A stretch of DNA of 55,550 nucleotides from Rivularia sp. MS3 (lineage in GTDB: Bacteria; Cyanobacteriota; Cyanobacteriia; Cyanobacteriales; Nostocaceae): contig JAHCMI010000063.1 in assembly GCA_019192545.1 (NCBI GenBank), positions 1-55,550 of the forward strand, in the 5' to 3' direction. Positions within the stretch are counted from its first letter, which is position 1. Each line of letters opens with the position of its first letter. Positions 36,107 to 45,074 of the stretch are shown here, one piece after another. The translations under genes were made by a program, and so were the position numbers. The notes under the pieces are model-generated. The model was given only the letters and a program-made list of their open reading frames with translations. It was not told the DNA's origin and did not search any database.

Positions 36107-37480
36107 TCAACCAACAGTTTCCAAACTGTGACTTTTAACCATCCGCTTCCCTTTAACAAGCATTTCAATGGGACGATTTGGGCCAGTTACTAAACCGCGA
36201 CGCTTGGGTTTTACTTCACCATTATCAATTAATTCTAACTCCAAGTTTTTCAAAATCTTTGTTAAAATTAACTTCATTTCGCATTGAGCTAATGCTGCAC
36301 CAATACACCGTCTCACACCAGCGCCAAAAGGTATGAATTCATAAGGTGAAAACTGTTTTTCTAAAAAACGTTCCGGTTTAAATTTCTTGGGTTCGGGATA
36401 CAAATCTTCTCGTTGATGAGTCAAATAAACCGAACCATATAATAACGTACCTGGTTCTAAATCATGTCCGCACAATGAAACTGAAGTTTCTACTCGGCGC
36501 TGAAATTGAAGTATTGCTACTGGATAAATTCGTAAGGTTTCGTTACAAACTGCATTTAAATATGGCAGTTTATTAATAGTACTAAAATCGTAATTTTCAT
36601 CTAAGCTATCGAGTTCTTCTAATAACTTTTCTCGCACTTGAGGATATTTATGAATCAAGTACAAAGCCCAAGCTAAAGCAGTCGCGGTAGTTTCATGTCC
36701 TGCTGTTAATAGAGTGATTAATTCATCGCTTAATTCCATATTGCTCATGGCTTCACCTTGCTCATCCCTAGCAGCCATTAACATACTTAAGACATCAGTG
36801 CGGGAATCTGAAGGGTTTGCTCTTCTTTCTTCTATTTCATTATTTAATATTTGATAAACTCGTTGTTTATTGCGAAGAAATTTACCCCAATAACTTTTTT
36901 CACCTAAATCTTTTTGCAAAACGGGAAAAATCAAAAAAGCTGCTCTCAGAGGCGAACTTCCTCCTGCTTCCAACATCGAACCCAAAAGATTTTCTAATTC
37001 GGTAGCGCGATCGCCTTCATAAATTCCGAACACTGCTTGCATAATTACCCGCATGGTAATAGCCTGCATCCCCTCTCTTGCATCGAAGTTTTTACCAACT
37101 TCCCAGCGATTCATTACCTTCGATGTAACCTGATTTATTACTTCCACATAGCAGCGTATTTTATCACCATGAAAGGTCGGCATTAATAACTTGCGTTGAC
37201 GGCGATGTGCATCACCGCTTGCCATGATTACAGAATTTTTTCCCATCAAAGGTTCAAAAGCCTTATTTGCTTCTGATGGGGCGCTAAAATCTTTAGTATC
37301 GTTAGTTAATATTTGCTGTAAGGCTTGGGGATTGCTAATAACTACAACAGGAGATTTTAAGCGTAAAGTAAAAATATCTCCGTAGCGTTGTGCAGCCTTT
37401 TCCATAATCGATAAAGGATCGAGAATAAACTGCATGGTTTGAAAAAATGAAGGGTATTGCGGACCGTTGGGTAATTTCAT
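36107..37480 (-). CDS. cytochrome P450, CYP110-like, paralogue A
   Basis: A 457-residue P450 with I-helix LLTAGHETTATALAW, K-helix ETLRIYPV, PERF region FKPERFLEKQF and haem loop FGAGVRRCIG (Cys392). Length and motifs fit CYP110, a family specific to filamentous cyanobacteria. The next gene upstream (37670-39037) is a close paralogue sharing the start MKLPNGP, the tail KPKRRGxVTGPNRPIxM and the last residues SLETVG. The 3' flanking repeats are also shared, so the pair arose by tandem duplication that included the non-coding tail. Substrate unknown; fatty acids or terpenoids are typical for the family. Confidence 0.9.
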   Translation of the reverse strand: MKLPNGPQYPSFFQTMQFILDPLSIMEKAAQRYGDIFTLRLKSPVVVISNPQALQQILTNDTKDFSAPSEANKAFEPLMGKNSVIMASGDAHRRQRKLLMPTFHGDKIRCYVEVINQVTSKVMNRWEVGKNFDAREGMQAITMRVIMQAVFGIYEGDRATELENLLGSMLEAGGSSPLRAAFLIFPVLQKDLGEKSYWGKFLRNKQRVYQILNNEIEERRANPSDSRTDVLSMLMAARDEQGEAMSNMELSDELITLLTAGHETTATALAWALYLIHKYPQVREKLLEELDSLDENYDFSTINKLPYLNAVCNETLRIYPVAILQFQRRVETSVSLCGHDLEPGTLLYGSVYLTHQREDLYPEPKKFKPERFLEKQFSPYEFIPFGAGVRRCIGAALAQCEMKLILTKILKNLELELIDNGEVKPKRRGLVTGPNRPIEMLVKGKRMVKSHSLETVG

Positions 37481-37569
37481 AAGCTTCTAATTAATTATCT
37501 TTTTTCATAGTAATTATTTTGATAATTTTGCACATCCCAGAGAAGGTAGATATGGAGAGAGGAGAGTTG

Positions 37570-37669
37570 GTAGAGGGGGAGAGTGGGAAGAAGGGGAAGA
37601 AAGTTTTTAACTCCTAACTCCTAACTCCTCCGCCCTCACTACTTGCTACTTCCTACTTACTACTCACTC
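37570..37669. repeat. duplicated 3' flank of the P450 pair (TAACTCC and TACTTGC heptamers)
   Basis: The purine-rich stretch GGAAGAAGGGGAAGAAAGTT, TAACTCC heptamers and CTACTTGCTACT units repeat the sequence at about 35998-36106 downstream of paralogue A. Confidence 0.7.
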
Positions 37670-39037
37670 TCAACCAACAGTTTCCAAACTCCGAGTCTTA
37701 ACCGCTCGCTTCCCTTTAACAACCATTTGAATCGGACGATTTGGGCCGGTTACAACACCCCGCCGCTTTGGTTTTACTTCGCCTTCGGTTACTAAATCTA
37801 AGTCCAAATCGGAAAGAATTCTTGCTAATACTAACTTCATTTCAAATTGAGCTAGCGCCATACCAATACAGCGTCTTGCACCACCACCAAAAGGTATGAA
37901 TTCATAAGGAGAATACTGTCTTTCTAAAAAGCGTTCCGGTTTAAATTTCTTTGGCTCGGGATATAATTCTTCGTCTTGATGTATCGAATAAATGGAACCC
38001 ATAACTGCCGTACCTGGCTCAAGTTCGTGGCCGCACAAGGAAACCGGACTTTCTACAGTCCTACGAAATGTCAGCATAGCTACTGGATAAATCCGTAAAG
38101 TTTCGCAGTAAACAGCATTTAAATATGGCAATTTTAAAATAGCATTGCTATCGGGATTTTCACCCAAACTATCAAGCTCTGCTAATAGCTTTTGTTTAAC
38201 TTCAGGTAACTTATGAATCCAGTACAACGCCCAAGTTAATGCTGTAGCAGTAGTTTCATGCCCTGCAAATAACAGCGTCATCAACTCATCGCGTAATTCT
38301 ACATCAGTCATAGCTTCACCTTGTTCATCCTTAGAAGCCATTAACATAGTCATGATATCGGTACGCGAATCATCGGGATTTTCTCGACGCTCGTCGATTT
38401 CTTGATACAGAAGTTTATCTGCTCTATCTCGATGATATACAAAACTTCCCCAAGGAGTTAGCGAACCTAAATTACGCTGTAATTTAGGGAAAAATAGCGC
38501 CATTGCACCAAAAGGAGAACCCCCAGCTTCCAAAAACTGTTTGATATGATTCTCGATTTCTTCGGCACGTTTTCCTTTATAAAGCCCGAATACAGCCTGC
38601 ATAATTACTCTCAAAGTAATTTTCTGCATTGCTTCGCGCACATCAAAAGGTTTAGCAACTTCCCAATCGCTGATAATTTCTTTAGTAATGTTATTAATTG
38701 TCTCACTATAAGTCCGCATTCTATCGCCGTGAAAAGGCGGCATCAACAACTGACGTTGACGACGATGCTTTTCACCACTGACAGTAATTACAGAATTACT
38801 TCCCACCAAAGGTTCGATAACTATATTCGCATCCCCGGGAGCCGCAAATTCTTTATTATTCAACAACTTCTGTAATGCTTTGGCGTTGCTGACGATAACA
38901 ATAGGGATATTCACGAATTGTAGTGTAAAAATATCTCCATATCGCTTGGCACAGTCTTCCAAAAACGACATGGGAAAAACAATAAATCGAAGTTGTTGGA
39001 TAAATGCCGGAATTTTGGGACCATTTGGTAATTTCAT
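37670..39037 (-). CDS. cytochrome P450, CYP110-like, paralogue B
   Basis: A 455-residue P450 with I-helix LLFAGHETTATALTW, K-helix ETLRIYPV, FKPERFLERQY and haem loop FGGGARRCIG (Cys390). A TTG four codons upstream keeps the frame open, but it lies inside the ribosome binding site GGGGGAG; the ATG at 39037 sits right behind that site and gives MKLPNGPK as in paralogue A, so that start is used. The paralogues are near-identical in the core and diverge mainly in the F-G/substrate-contact region (residues about 170-220), which suggests different substrates. No partner redox protein nearby. Confidence 0.9.
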   Translation of the reverse strand: MKLPNGPKIPAFIQQLRFIVFPMSFLEDCAKRYGDIFTLQFVNIPIVIVSNAKALQKLLNNKEFAAPGDANIVIEPLVGSNSVITVSGEKHRRQRQLLMPPFHGDRMRTYSETINNITKEIISDWEVAKPFDVREAMQKITLRVIMQAVFGLYKGKRAEEIENHIKQFLEAGGSPFGAMALFFPKLQRNLGSLTPWGSFVYHRDRADKLLYQEIDERRENPDDSRTDIMTMLMASKDEQGEAMTDVELRDELMTLLFAGHETTATALTWALYWIHKLPEVKQKLLAELDSLGENPDSNAILKLPYLNAVYCETLRIYPVAMLTFRRTVESPVSLCGHELEPGTAVMGSIYSIHQDEELYPEPKKFKPERFLERQYSPYEFIPFGGGARRCIGMALAQFEMKLVLARILSDLDLDLVTEGEVKPKRRGVVTGPNRPIQMVVKGKRAVKTRSLETVG

Positions 39038-39191
39038 AAGCTCCCCCAAAGTAGTATTTTTCCTATGCTAATTAATTTAAGGGAAGCTTGCATAAAGGAT
39101 TATGTATTGATGAGAAGAGGGGGAGACAAGGGGATGGGGAGAATAAATAATTAATACCAACTACCAACTACCAATTACCAATCCCCAATTA

Positions 39192-40244
39192 TTAATTGTT
39201 AAAGTAACGAGCCATTACTTCATAAATTTTTTCTTCATCTGGTAGCCAGTAACTTGCTGCAAATTCTCTACCATTGCTAACTCTGCCCGGTAAAGTAAAC
39301 ATTTCTATATCAGAGCGGTTAGTTTGTACGCCGAAATTAACTAGAGTTAATAAACTATCAAGGTTTAAATTAGTATCAATATTGTCTTTAATAGTACCGA
39401 TAATTACTGGCGATCGCGCTAATGTTGCTGGATTTAAAGCTTGTTGTATCAAGGCTTGCATAAGCATTTGCTGGCGTTCAATTCTGCCGATATCTCCCCT
39501 GGCATCATTACGGAATCTCAATAGTTGTAATGCTTTGTCGCCGTTGAGATGTTGCTCTCCGGCTTTTAAATTAATATATAAATGTTGGGAATCATCTTGA
39601 TATTTCAAGTCTTTGGGAACGTTTACTGTTACTCCCCCCAAAGCATCAATCAGTTTACCAACCCCTAAAACATTAATTCTAACGTAACCATGTATATCTA
39701 TATTTCCTAAAAGATTACTAACGCTTTTAGCACTTAAATAAGCACCACCCAAACGATTGGCTGAATTAATTTTTCTCAAACCATAACCTTCTATTTCCGT
39801 GCGGGTATCCCTAGGAATAGAAAGCATATTTATTTTATTATTTTCTGGGTCGAATCGAATCAATAACATCACGTCGGAAAGTCCATCGAAAGAATTTACT
39901 TGGGGCAAATATCCCAAATCTTTTGTCTCTTCCGGTGCATTTCTTGTATCTGGAGGAAGTACGCTCATTCCCATCACTAAAATATTGACGGGACGATTCA
40001 ACTCTAAAAATTGCCCTTTATCAATAGCATTATCTTTAAAAAAATTCGCTTCCTCCGGACTCAGATTAGCTTGCATAAACGGTTTCCCCGTCAAGAAAAC
40101 CCCAAATAAACCCCCAGCTACAGCCGAGATGATGGCAACTATACCCATTTTTCCCCAAAATCCCCGCTGGCTTTTGGGTTGATATTTTTTCATGTTCTTG
40201 GTTTGAGGCTTTTCCTTATGAATCAATTCTTTCAATTTTTCCAT
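39192..40244 (-). CDS. LytR-CpsA-Psr (LCP) family protein
   Basis: A 350-residue membrane-anchored protein. The basic N-terminus (about 1-32) precedes one helix (MGIVAIISAVAGGLFGVFLTG); the extracytoplasmic LCP domain covers about 85-310. Conserved pieces are SDVMLLIRFDP, SIPRDTRTEI, KINSANRLGG, VNVLGV-type strand with LIDALGGVTV, and LRFRNDARGDIGRIERQQ. LCP enzymes transfer lipid-linked glycopolymers onto peptidoglycan or other acceptors; in cyanobacteria they may act on envelope polysaccharide. The start is uncertain: ATG at 40244 or at 40193 (MKKYQPK), neither with a clear ribosome site. It is not obviously in an operon. Confidence 0.87.
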   Translation of the reverse strand: MEKLKELIHKEKPQTKNMKKYQPKSQRGFWGKMGIVAIISAVAGGLFGVFLTGKPFMQANLSPEEANFFKDNAIDKGQFLELNRPVNILVMGMSVLPPDTRNAPEETKDLGYLPQVNSFDGLSDVMLLIRFDPENNKINMLSIPRDTRTEIEGYGLRKINSANRLGGAYLSAKSVSNLLGNIDIHGYVRINVLGVGKLIDALGGVTVNVPKDLKYQDDSQHLYINLKAGEQHLNGDKALQLLRFRNDARGDIGRIERQQMLMQALIQQALNPATLARSPVIIGTIKDNIDTNLNLDSLLTLVNFGVQTNRSDIEMFTLPGRVSNGREFAASYWLPDEEKIYEVMARYFNN

Positions 40245-40523
40245 AAATGAAATTGTCGTGAGTAATTCAAACTGCCTAACTTAACAAATTACGGATTTTG
40301 CGATCGCGTATTTTTAATAACTACAATTCCATTACTGTCAATTGCGTAAAATATTAAGGTAATGCCGTAAAATATGCATGAGTATAAATCTTCAATTACA
40401 GGGGATTGAGAATTGGTAATTGCTCCTTGTTAAAAGAGTTATTAGCGATACAAATCAAGCTCTGTAAACATGAAGAGATTTAAAACTATTTTTGATAACT
40501 GGTTTGAGTACTTCAAATCACAA

Positions 40524-41090
40524 TTAAGCATTTATCAAAATTTCCGCTGCATCTTTTAAATTACTTTCAAACCCGCTCAACCCAAATAATCTTCTTTGGG
40601 AAAATGCTCCATCCACCAGCATCAATAAATATTTCCCTAACTGTTCCGAGTTAGGAATACCTGCATTTTCAGCCAGCTTTGTCAAACGCAACCGCATTTG
40701 AAGTTTATGGTTAATTGCTACTTGATGCCCTGGATAATCTAGCTGAGGAAATTCGCTGGTAGTTATCAAAAACGGACAGCCGTAACACTCAGGTTTGATC
40801 AATAGTTCGTCTATCCACTCAAATACTGCTAACAATTGCGCTTTGGGATTATCGGAATGCTTACCTACTGCTATATCAAAGCCTTGCCAAAAAAGTCGGT
40901 TACGCTCTTCTAAAAATGCCACAACCAAATCATCTTTTGATGGAAAATAACGGTAAAGCGTGGTTTTAGCAACCCCGGATTCGGCAATTATTCTATCTAT
41001 CCCCACAGCTTGAATCCCATACTGGTAAAACAATCCGCTCGCGACTTCTAATATACGCTCTCGCGCTAAACTATTGGCTTTTCTTGGCAT
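40524..41090 (-). CDS. TetR-family transcriptional repressor
   Basis: A 188-residue regulator. The N-terminal DNA-binding domain reads ARERILEVASGLFYQYG, then AVGIDRIIAESGVAKTTLYRYF with the recognition helix TTLYRYFPSK; the ligand-binding C-terminal domain is less conserved. The frame runs 6 codons further to a TTG, but the ATG at 41090 gives the usual short MPRKANS start. It is divergent from an NADP-binding oxidoreductase (41211), with two identical palindromes between them, so it should repress both genes. The inducer is unknown; family members with a divergent oxidoreductase often sense reactive small molecules. Confidence 0.88.
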   Translation of the reverse strand: MPRKANSLARERILEVASGLFYQYGIQAVGIDRIIAESGVAKTTLYRYFPSKDDLVVAFLEERNRLFWQGFDIAVGKHSDNPKAQLLAVFEWIDELLIKPECYGCPFLITTSEFPQLDYPGHQVAINHKLQMRLRLTKLAENAGIPNSEQLGKYLLMLVDGAFSQRRLFGLSGFESNLKDAAEILINA

Positions 41091-41121
41091 TTTTATAGAA
41101 CAAATCAACTATTGACATGAT

Positions 41122-41135
41122 ACAGACCTGTCTGT
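41122..41135. promoter_or_regulatory. TetR operator 1
   Basis: ACAGACCTGTCTGT, two 6-bp arms ACAGAC/GTCTGT around CT, 31 bp upstream of the tetR start codon. Identical to operator 2. Confidence 0.75.
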
Positions 41136-41158
41136 TATTTTTCCAAATATCAAGCAAT

Positions 41159-41172
41159 ACAGACCTGTCTGT
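41159..41172. promoter_or_regulatory. TetR operator 2
   Basis: A second ACAGACCTGTCTGT, 37 bp from the first and 38 bp upstream of the oxidoreductase ATG. The spacing (about 3.5 helical turns) places the two dimers on nearly opposite faces. Confidence 0.75.
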
Positions 41173-41210
41173 TTTTTATAAAGATTAAGTCTAAAACTAA
41201 GTTTAAAACT

Positions 41211-41888
41211 ATGAAAATCGGAATTATCGGCAGTGGAAATATGGGGCGTTCTCTAGGTATTATTTGGGCAGAACAAGGGCATCAAGTATACTTTGGGGCA
41301 AGAACGGTAGAGAAAGGTAAAGCTGTTGCAGATTTAGCTGGGAATAGCGCTCAAGGTGGTACTAATGATGAAGCCGCTGCCTTTGGAGAGGTGCTGCTTT
41401 ACACGATTCGTGGCGTGAATCCACAGGAAGTTATTTCCGATATAGAAGTGTTATCGGGGAAGATTTTGATTGATTGCAACAATTTTGAAATTCCCGAAGG
41501 TTTTGCTTATGAGCCGATAGAAAAGTCTTTAGCAGAAAAGTTAGCGTCGGAGGTTGCCAAAGTCAGGGTAGTCAAAGCATTTAATACGATGGCTCAAGAG
41601 GTATTTGAACTCGCACCGACACCGTTAAAAGATTACAACGTTTCTTGCTTTGTCGCCGGGGATGATGAGGAAGCGAGAAATATAGTAATGAAACTCGCCG
41701 AAGATATTGGATTTAACCCGGTTGATTGTGGTGGTTTAAGAAATGCGCGTATGTTGGAAGGGATGGGGAATTTGATTCGATTTTTAATTATTGGGCAAAA
41801 ATTGGGTTCTTATGCAACGGTTTCGGTGGATGTATTGCCAGCAGCGCAACAAGAGCGTTTGGGGGGAAGAGAGGTTTCGGGGCTTTGA
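41211..41888 (+). CDS. NADP-binding oxidoreductase (F420:NADP oxidoreductase-like family)
   Basis: A 225-residue Rossmann protein. GIIGSGNMGRSLG is the dinucleotide loop; FGARTVEK after the second strand has the Arg expected for NADPH. VVKAFNTMAQEVF and the closing GLRNARMLEGMGNL are hallmark blocks of the small F420-dependent NADP reductase-like family (coenzyme_F420 in domain databases). Most bacterial members do not use F420, so the true substrate is unclear. It is divergent from TetR and under the twin operators, which indicates an inducible detoxification or redox role. The start ATG at 41211 is fixed by the Rossmann motif at residue 4. Confidence 0.85.
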   Translation: MKIGIIGSGNMGRSLGIIWAEQGHQVYFGARTVEKGKAVADLAGNSAQGGTNDEAAAFGEVLLYTIRGVNPQEVISDIEVLSGKILIDCNNFEIPEGFAYEPIEKSLAEKLASEVAKVRVVKAFNTMAQEVFELAPTPLKDYNVSCFVAGDDEEARNIVMKLAEDIGFNPVDCGGLRNARMLEGMGNLIRFLIIGQKLGSYATVSVDVLPAAQQERLGGREVSGL

Positions 41889-42095
41889 ATTAGTCAGCGG
41901 CTGATAAATGAAACTGAAGTCCAAACGCAAATTACAGTATTTCCCTTACAAAGAAAGTAATTATTTATACTTTATTTTCTTGTGGCACGGACATCCCTGC
42001 CCGTGCGAATCTAGCTTATAGAGGTGAAATATGCTGTATTTACTGTTCTTCCCCGAAATTGGGGTTGGGGGCAAATCATACTTGTAATCAGCAAC

Positions 42096-43211
42096 CTAAA
42101 CATGGAATAGCCAGTGCAATCCTAATTGTAAAAGGTTGCTCGCTAGCACTAATATCAGCACGGCAAAGAGAGAGAATCTACCTTTGCCGATTGTCGAATT
42201 TTCTGTAGCTGTGGGGGTATCGGTGGAATTCGATATTAAAGGTAAAGTTGCTTTCGCGGTTACTCCCGCTCGCTCTTCTTGCAGGCAGGAAACTTTGGTG
42301 GTGGAATATTGGCTCCAGCCTCGTTGCTCTGCTTCTTCAAAGTCTTTGATACTCAAGCTTAAGTGAGGAACTTCGATGTTGCGCTCCTTAGCCATGTTCA
42401 AAGCAAGTCGCAAATCCTTATGCAGTAATTTGACATTAAAGGCAGGGTGTTGAGAGATGTCATCACAGCGTCGTGAAAACCAATAATGTGGCAAGCCGTT
42501 AATATCTCCAGGGTTTTGAGCAAAAGAACCCAGGCGCAGGGTATCCCAAATAGTTTGTAATTCAATTCCCCTGGCTAAACCTAAAGTAATTCCTTCACTC
42601 ACGGCTTGAACTGCGATCGCGTTCACAGCGTTGTGGATTAGTTTACATTTAGTTCCGGAGGTAATTTCTCCACAGTATAGAACGCTATCGGCCATTAGTT
42701 GCAGCAGGGGCACAACTTTGTCGAAGGTTTCTTTTGAACCACCGGCTAAAACGGCTAAACCCATGCCCTTCTGGCTTTGGGCACCTACAGGGCAATCATT
42801 AAAAGGAGCATCTAACATTTCAACTCCCAATTCCTGCATAACTTGATGAAGTTTAAGCACTGTCTCCACAGAGTTGGTAGTAATATCCACGTAGACACTG
42901 CCCGGTTGCAATCCTTGACAAAGATTGTGTTCGCACTCCATCACCGCACTCATAACATCAGTTGGAGTCGGTAGGGAGGTAAAAATTACCTGCGAAGAAA
43001 TAGCAACTTCGGCACAACTATTGGTGATACGGGCACCAAGAGACTGTAACTCTGCCATCGAATCTGGATTGATGTCGTAGACATAAACTTCATAGCCGTG
43101 GGCTAGGAAATTAGCAGCTTGCCGCCCTCCAATATTGCCACAGCCGATGATGCCGAGAATGGGACGATTCAAAGAGGATTGAGCTATTGAATTACTGTTG
43201 CTAGTTAACAT
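42096..43211 (-). CDS. beta-hydroxyacid dehydrogenase with a C-terminal membrane anchor
   Basis: A 371-residue member of the 3-hydroxyisobutyrate dehydrogenase-like family. The NAD(P) loop is GIIGCGNIGG; VYVDITTNSVET matches the substrate motif region; MLDAPFNDCPVGAQSQKG corresponds to DAPVSGG-x-x-GA with GG replaced by ND; the catalytic lysine is in GTKCKLIHNAVN. Residues 1-295 cover the enzyme. A Thr/Ser/Asn-rich linker (about 315-340) and a hydrophobic end (LFAVLILVLASNLLQLGLHW) follow, a tail anchor unusual for this soluble family. It is last in the minus-strand run NRPS - methyltransferase - ATP-grasp - this gene, 325 bp after the ligase. A tailoring role in that pathway is inferred only from position. 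Confidence 0.82.
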   Translation of the reverse strand: MLTSNSNSIAQSSLNRPILGIIGCGNIGGRQAANFLAHGYEVYVYDINPDSMAELQSLGARITNSCAEVAISSQVIFTSLPTPTDVMSAVMECEHNLCQGLQPGSVYVDITTNSVETVLKLHQVMQELGVEMLDAPFNDCPVGAQSQKGMGLAVLAGGSKETFDKVVPLLQLMADSVLYCGEITSGTKCKLIHNAVNAIAVQAVSEGITLGLARGIELQTIWDTLRLGSFAQNPGDINGLPHYWFSRRCDDISQHPAFNVKLLHKDLRLALNMAKERNIEVPHLSLSIKDFEEAEQRGWSQYSTTKVSCLQEERAGVTAKATLPLISNSTDTPTATENSTIGKGRFSLFAVLILVLASNLLQLGLHWLFHV

Positions 43212-43536
43212 ATATTGCTTGACTCCTTGCGTCCCAAATTAGATGATATCGAGCTGCATTAAAAACCGGAATAATCTGGCAGCCTTCTTAGCATATTAAT
43301 TAATGCACAGCGGTGCTTTAGCTATTACCGCTTTGCAGACTAATATTCTACCGGAAAGCTTGCTAATACTCTGTTATTTTGGGTGTAAAACTCGTTAATT
43401 TTATGGGAGGTTTTAACCTTCTATGCAAGCTGTTCCCTTTGTGTTGTACCGGATTTTCCCAACTATAGCAGCAGTCCGTTAGGCTTTCAAATACCCCGAA
43501 TCAGAATAGCAACATCCACCGCAAACTCGAATTTAT
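43212..43536. other. 325-bp gap between ligase and dehydrogenase genes
   Basis: Nothing recognisable: no gene, no clear terminator. Its length suggests the dehydrogenase may have its own promoter. Confidence 0.5.
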
Positions 43537-44640
43537 TTAATTCAGTTGATGTGTTTGAGCGTACTTAAACATAGAACCGCAAGCTACGCGAGTCCTTGCA
43601 GCAGCACTACTCCATAATTTGAATGCTACATCTTCCAAGGTTTGTCCATCAACTTCGAGTAGAAGCGAAATTACGCTAATTCTACCGAAAGACCAAAACA
43701 AGCCTGCTTCAATCAAATAAGGCTCCGAAGTTTCTGAATGTATGCGGAAATCGTATAAAGAATAATCGCGACAACCCAAAGCAACATGTGCCTGCTTAGC
43801 GGCGCGAGCAAGTTTCCCAAACAATTCTGGAGAGACATTAGCTGGACAAGCTCTTCTCGAAGCTGTGTTTCTATTTTGTAATAGGCTTCCGTCAGGTAAA
43901 AATTCTAGCTTATCCCCTGCGGTTCTAATAGGCTTTTCTTCTGACATAAAATACTCGATTGTGGAGGGTACATATAACTCACCATTGCGCTCCACAACAG
44001 CTACACGCAGTTCTCTTCCAGGAATGTAATCTTCAATTAACAGAGTTCGATCGTATTCAAAACCAACTCGCAATGCTTCGGCAATTTGGTCTTCGTTTCG
44101 TACTAAAGTTACTCCTAAAGAGTTGTCTTCTGAGTTTGGTTTAACGATGAAGGGGGGTTTCATTGTCAGGGTGTCACCTTGACGGAATTGTTGTGCTTCG
44201 GCAACTCTAACGCCGGATGCAGATACAACGCTTCGCGATTGGGATTTATTGGCTGCAAGCGCGGTACAGTGGGATGAAGAGCCGACAATAGGTAATCCAA
44301 TAACGTCCTCGAATAAAGAGCGGAAACTTGTCATACCCAAAAAGCAAAACATATGGGGAACTACAACATCAAGAGTAGGTAGTTGACAAATCATCTCCTG
44401 AAGTGACATTTTTTCCGATAAGTCGTCTAAAGATGCTCCCAATTGCCAAAATCCATCAGGATCTACCACAGCATAGTGACTTTTCACACCAACGGGTTGT
44501 ACTACTTCCCTTGCGTACATGATCGAAAGGTTGTAGTAGAACTTAGAAACGCGAGAACCTGCAAGGTGCAATACTCGTAATTGAGATGTTGTAGTGGAAA
44601 TTGGGATAGAAAATGATGATGAGGTTTGAACTTGAGGCAT
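43537..44640 (-). CDS. ATP-grasp ligase, D-Ala-D-Ala ligase type (MysD-like)
   Basis: A 367-residue ATP-grasp enzyme that should join a carboxylate to an amine through an acyl phosphate. N-terminal domain LRVLHLAGSRVSKFYYNLS; VVVPHMFCFLGMTSFRSLFE; central PPFIVKPNSEDNSLGVTLV (ATP lysine and glycine loop); LLIEDYIPGRELRVAVV; metal-site region SLYDFRI and YLIEAGLFWSF, where the usual E-x-N is E-A-G. True D-Ala-D-Ala ligases differ in this last motif. From memory, the VLHLxGS start, the VxPQMFC/MTSxRxLF block and the EAGL ending resemble MysD of mycosporine-like amino acid clusters, which adds amino acids to mycosporine-glycine. It sits 434 bp after the methyltransferase on the same strand. Ligase class sure, substrate inferred. 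Confidence 0.8.
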   Translation of the reverse strand: MPQVQTSSSFSIPISTTTSQLRVLHLAGSRVSKFYYNLSIMYAREVVQPVGVKSHYAVVDPDGFWQLGASLDDLSEKMSLQEMICQLPTLDVVVPHMFCFLGMTSFRSLFEDVIGLPIVGSSSHCTALAANKSQSRSVVSASGVRVAEAQQFRQGDTLTMKPPFIVKPNSEDNSLGVTLVRNEDQIAEALRVGFEYDRTLLIEDYIPGRELRVAVVERNGELYVPSTIEYFMSEEKPIRTAGDKLEFLPDGSLLQNRNTASRRACPANVSPELFGKLARAAKQAHVALGCRDYSLYDFRIHSETSEPYLIEAGLFWSFGRISVISLLLEVDGQTLEDVAFKLWSSAAARTRVACGSMFKYAQTHQLN

Positions 44641-45074
44641 TTTTATTATGAAATATAACTTAATACTCCTTTACACTAATATCATGTTCGCGACCTTATA
44701 AATCGTCTTTCGTTAGATAATCATATATTTAGCTATTTGTCTACTTGAACTACTATGTGATTAAAATTACTCGTTCGTAGTTGCGCCGTCTTCGCCAAAT
44801 ATTTAGCATCCAAAGGCGAATAACTTAGAACTGTTGCACCGTACAAGTAAATTAGTGCAATGATTCTCAGATAAATTCCCATAACCGATCTATGCCGAGA
44901 TTCAAAAAGTAAGTTCATTTTAAATAAGTAAATTCAAACTAATTTGAACTTAGATAAAAGAAATAACTCTAATACCGTTCGCACAGGTGTAGTAATACTT
45001 CACCTGTGAAGCGGTTTAATCAGATAGCAATAACTGTAATAACCCAATTAAAGCATTTAAGGAAAATACTGTTT
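44641..45074. other. 434-bp gap between methyltransferase and ligase genes, repeat-bearing
   Basis: TACACTAATATCATGT at 44672-44687 recurs at 50403-50418 near the NRPS. GTTCGTAGTTGCGCCGTCTTCGCC at about 44772 is a dispersed repeat. A 61-codon open frame (44733-44918) spans this repeat and is not called. Confidence 0.5.

Noticed and set aside
44733-44918. 61-codon minus-strand open frame in the NRPS cluster
   Set aside because: Spans a dispersed repeat (GTAGTTGCGCCGTCTTCGCC); no domain, no signal and no ribosome site.
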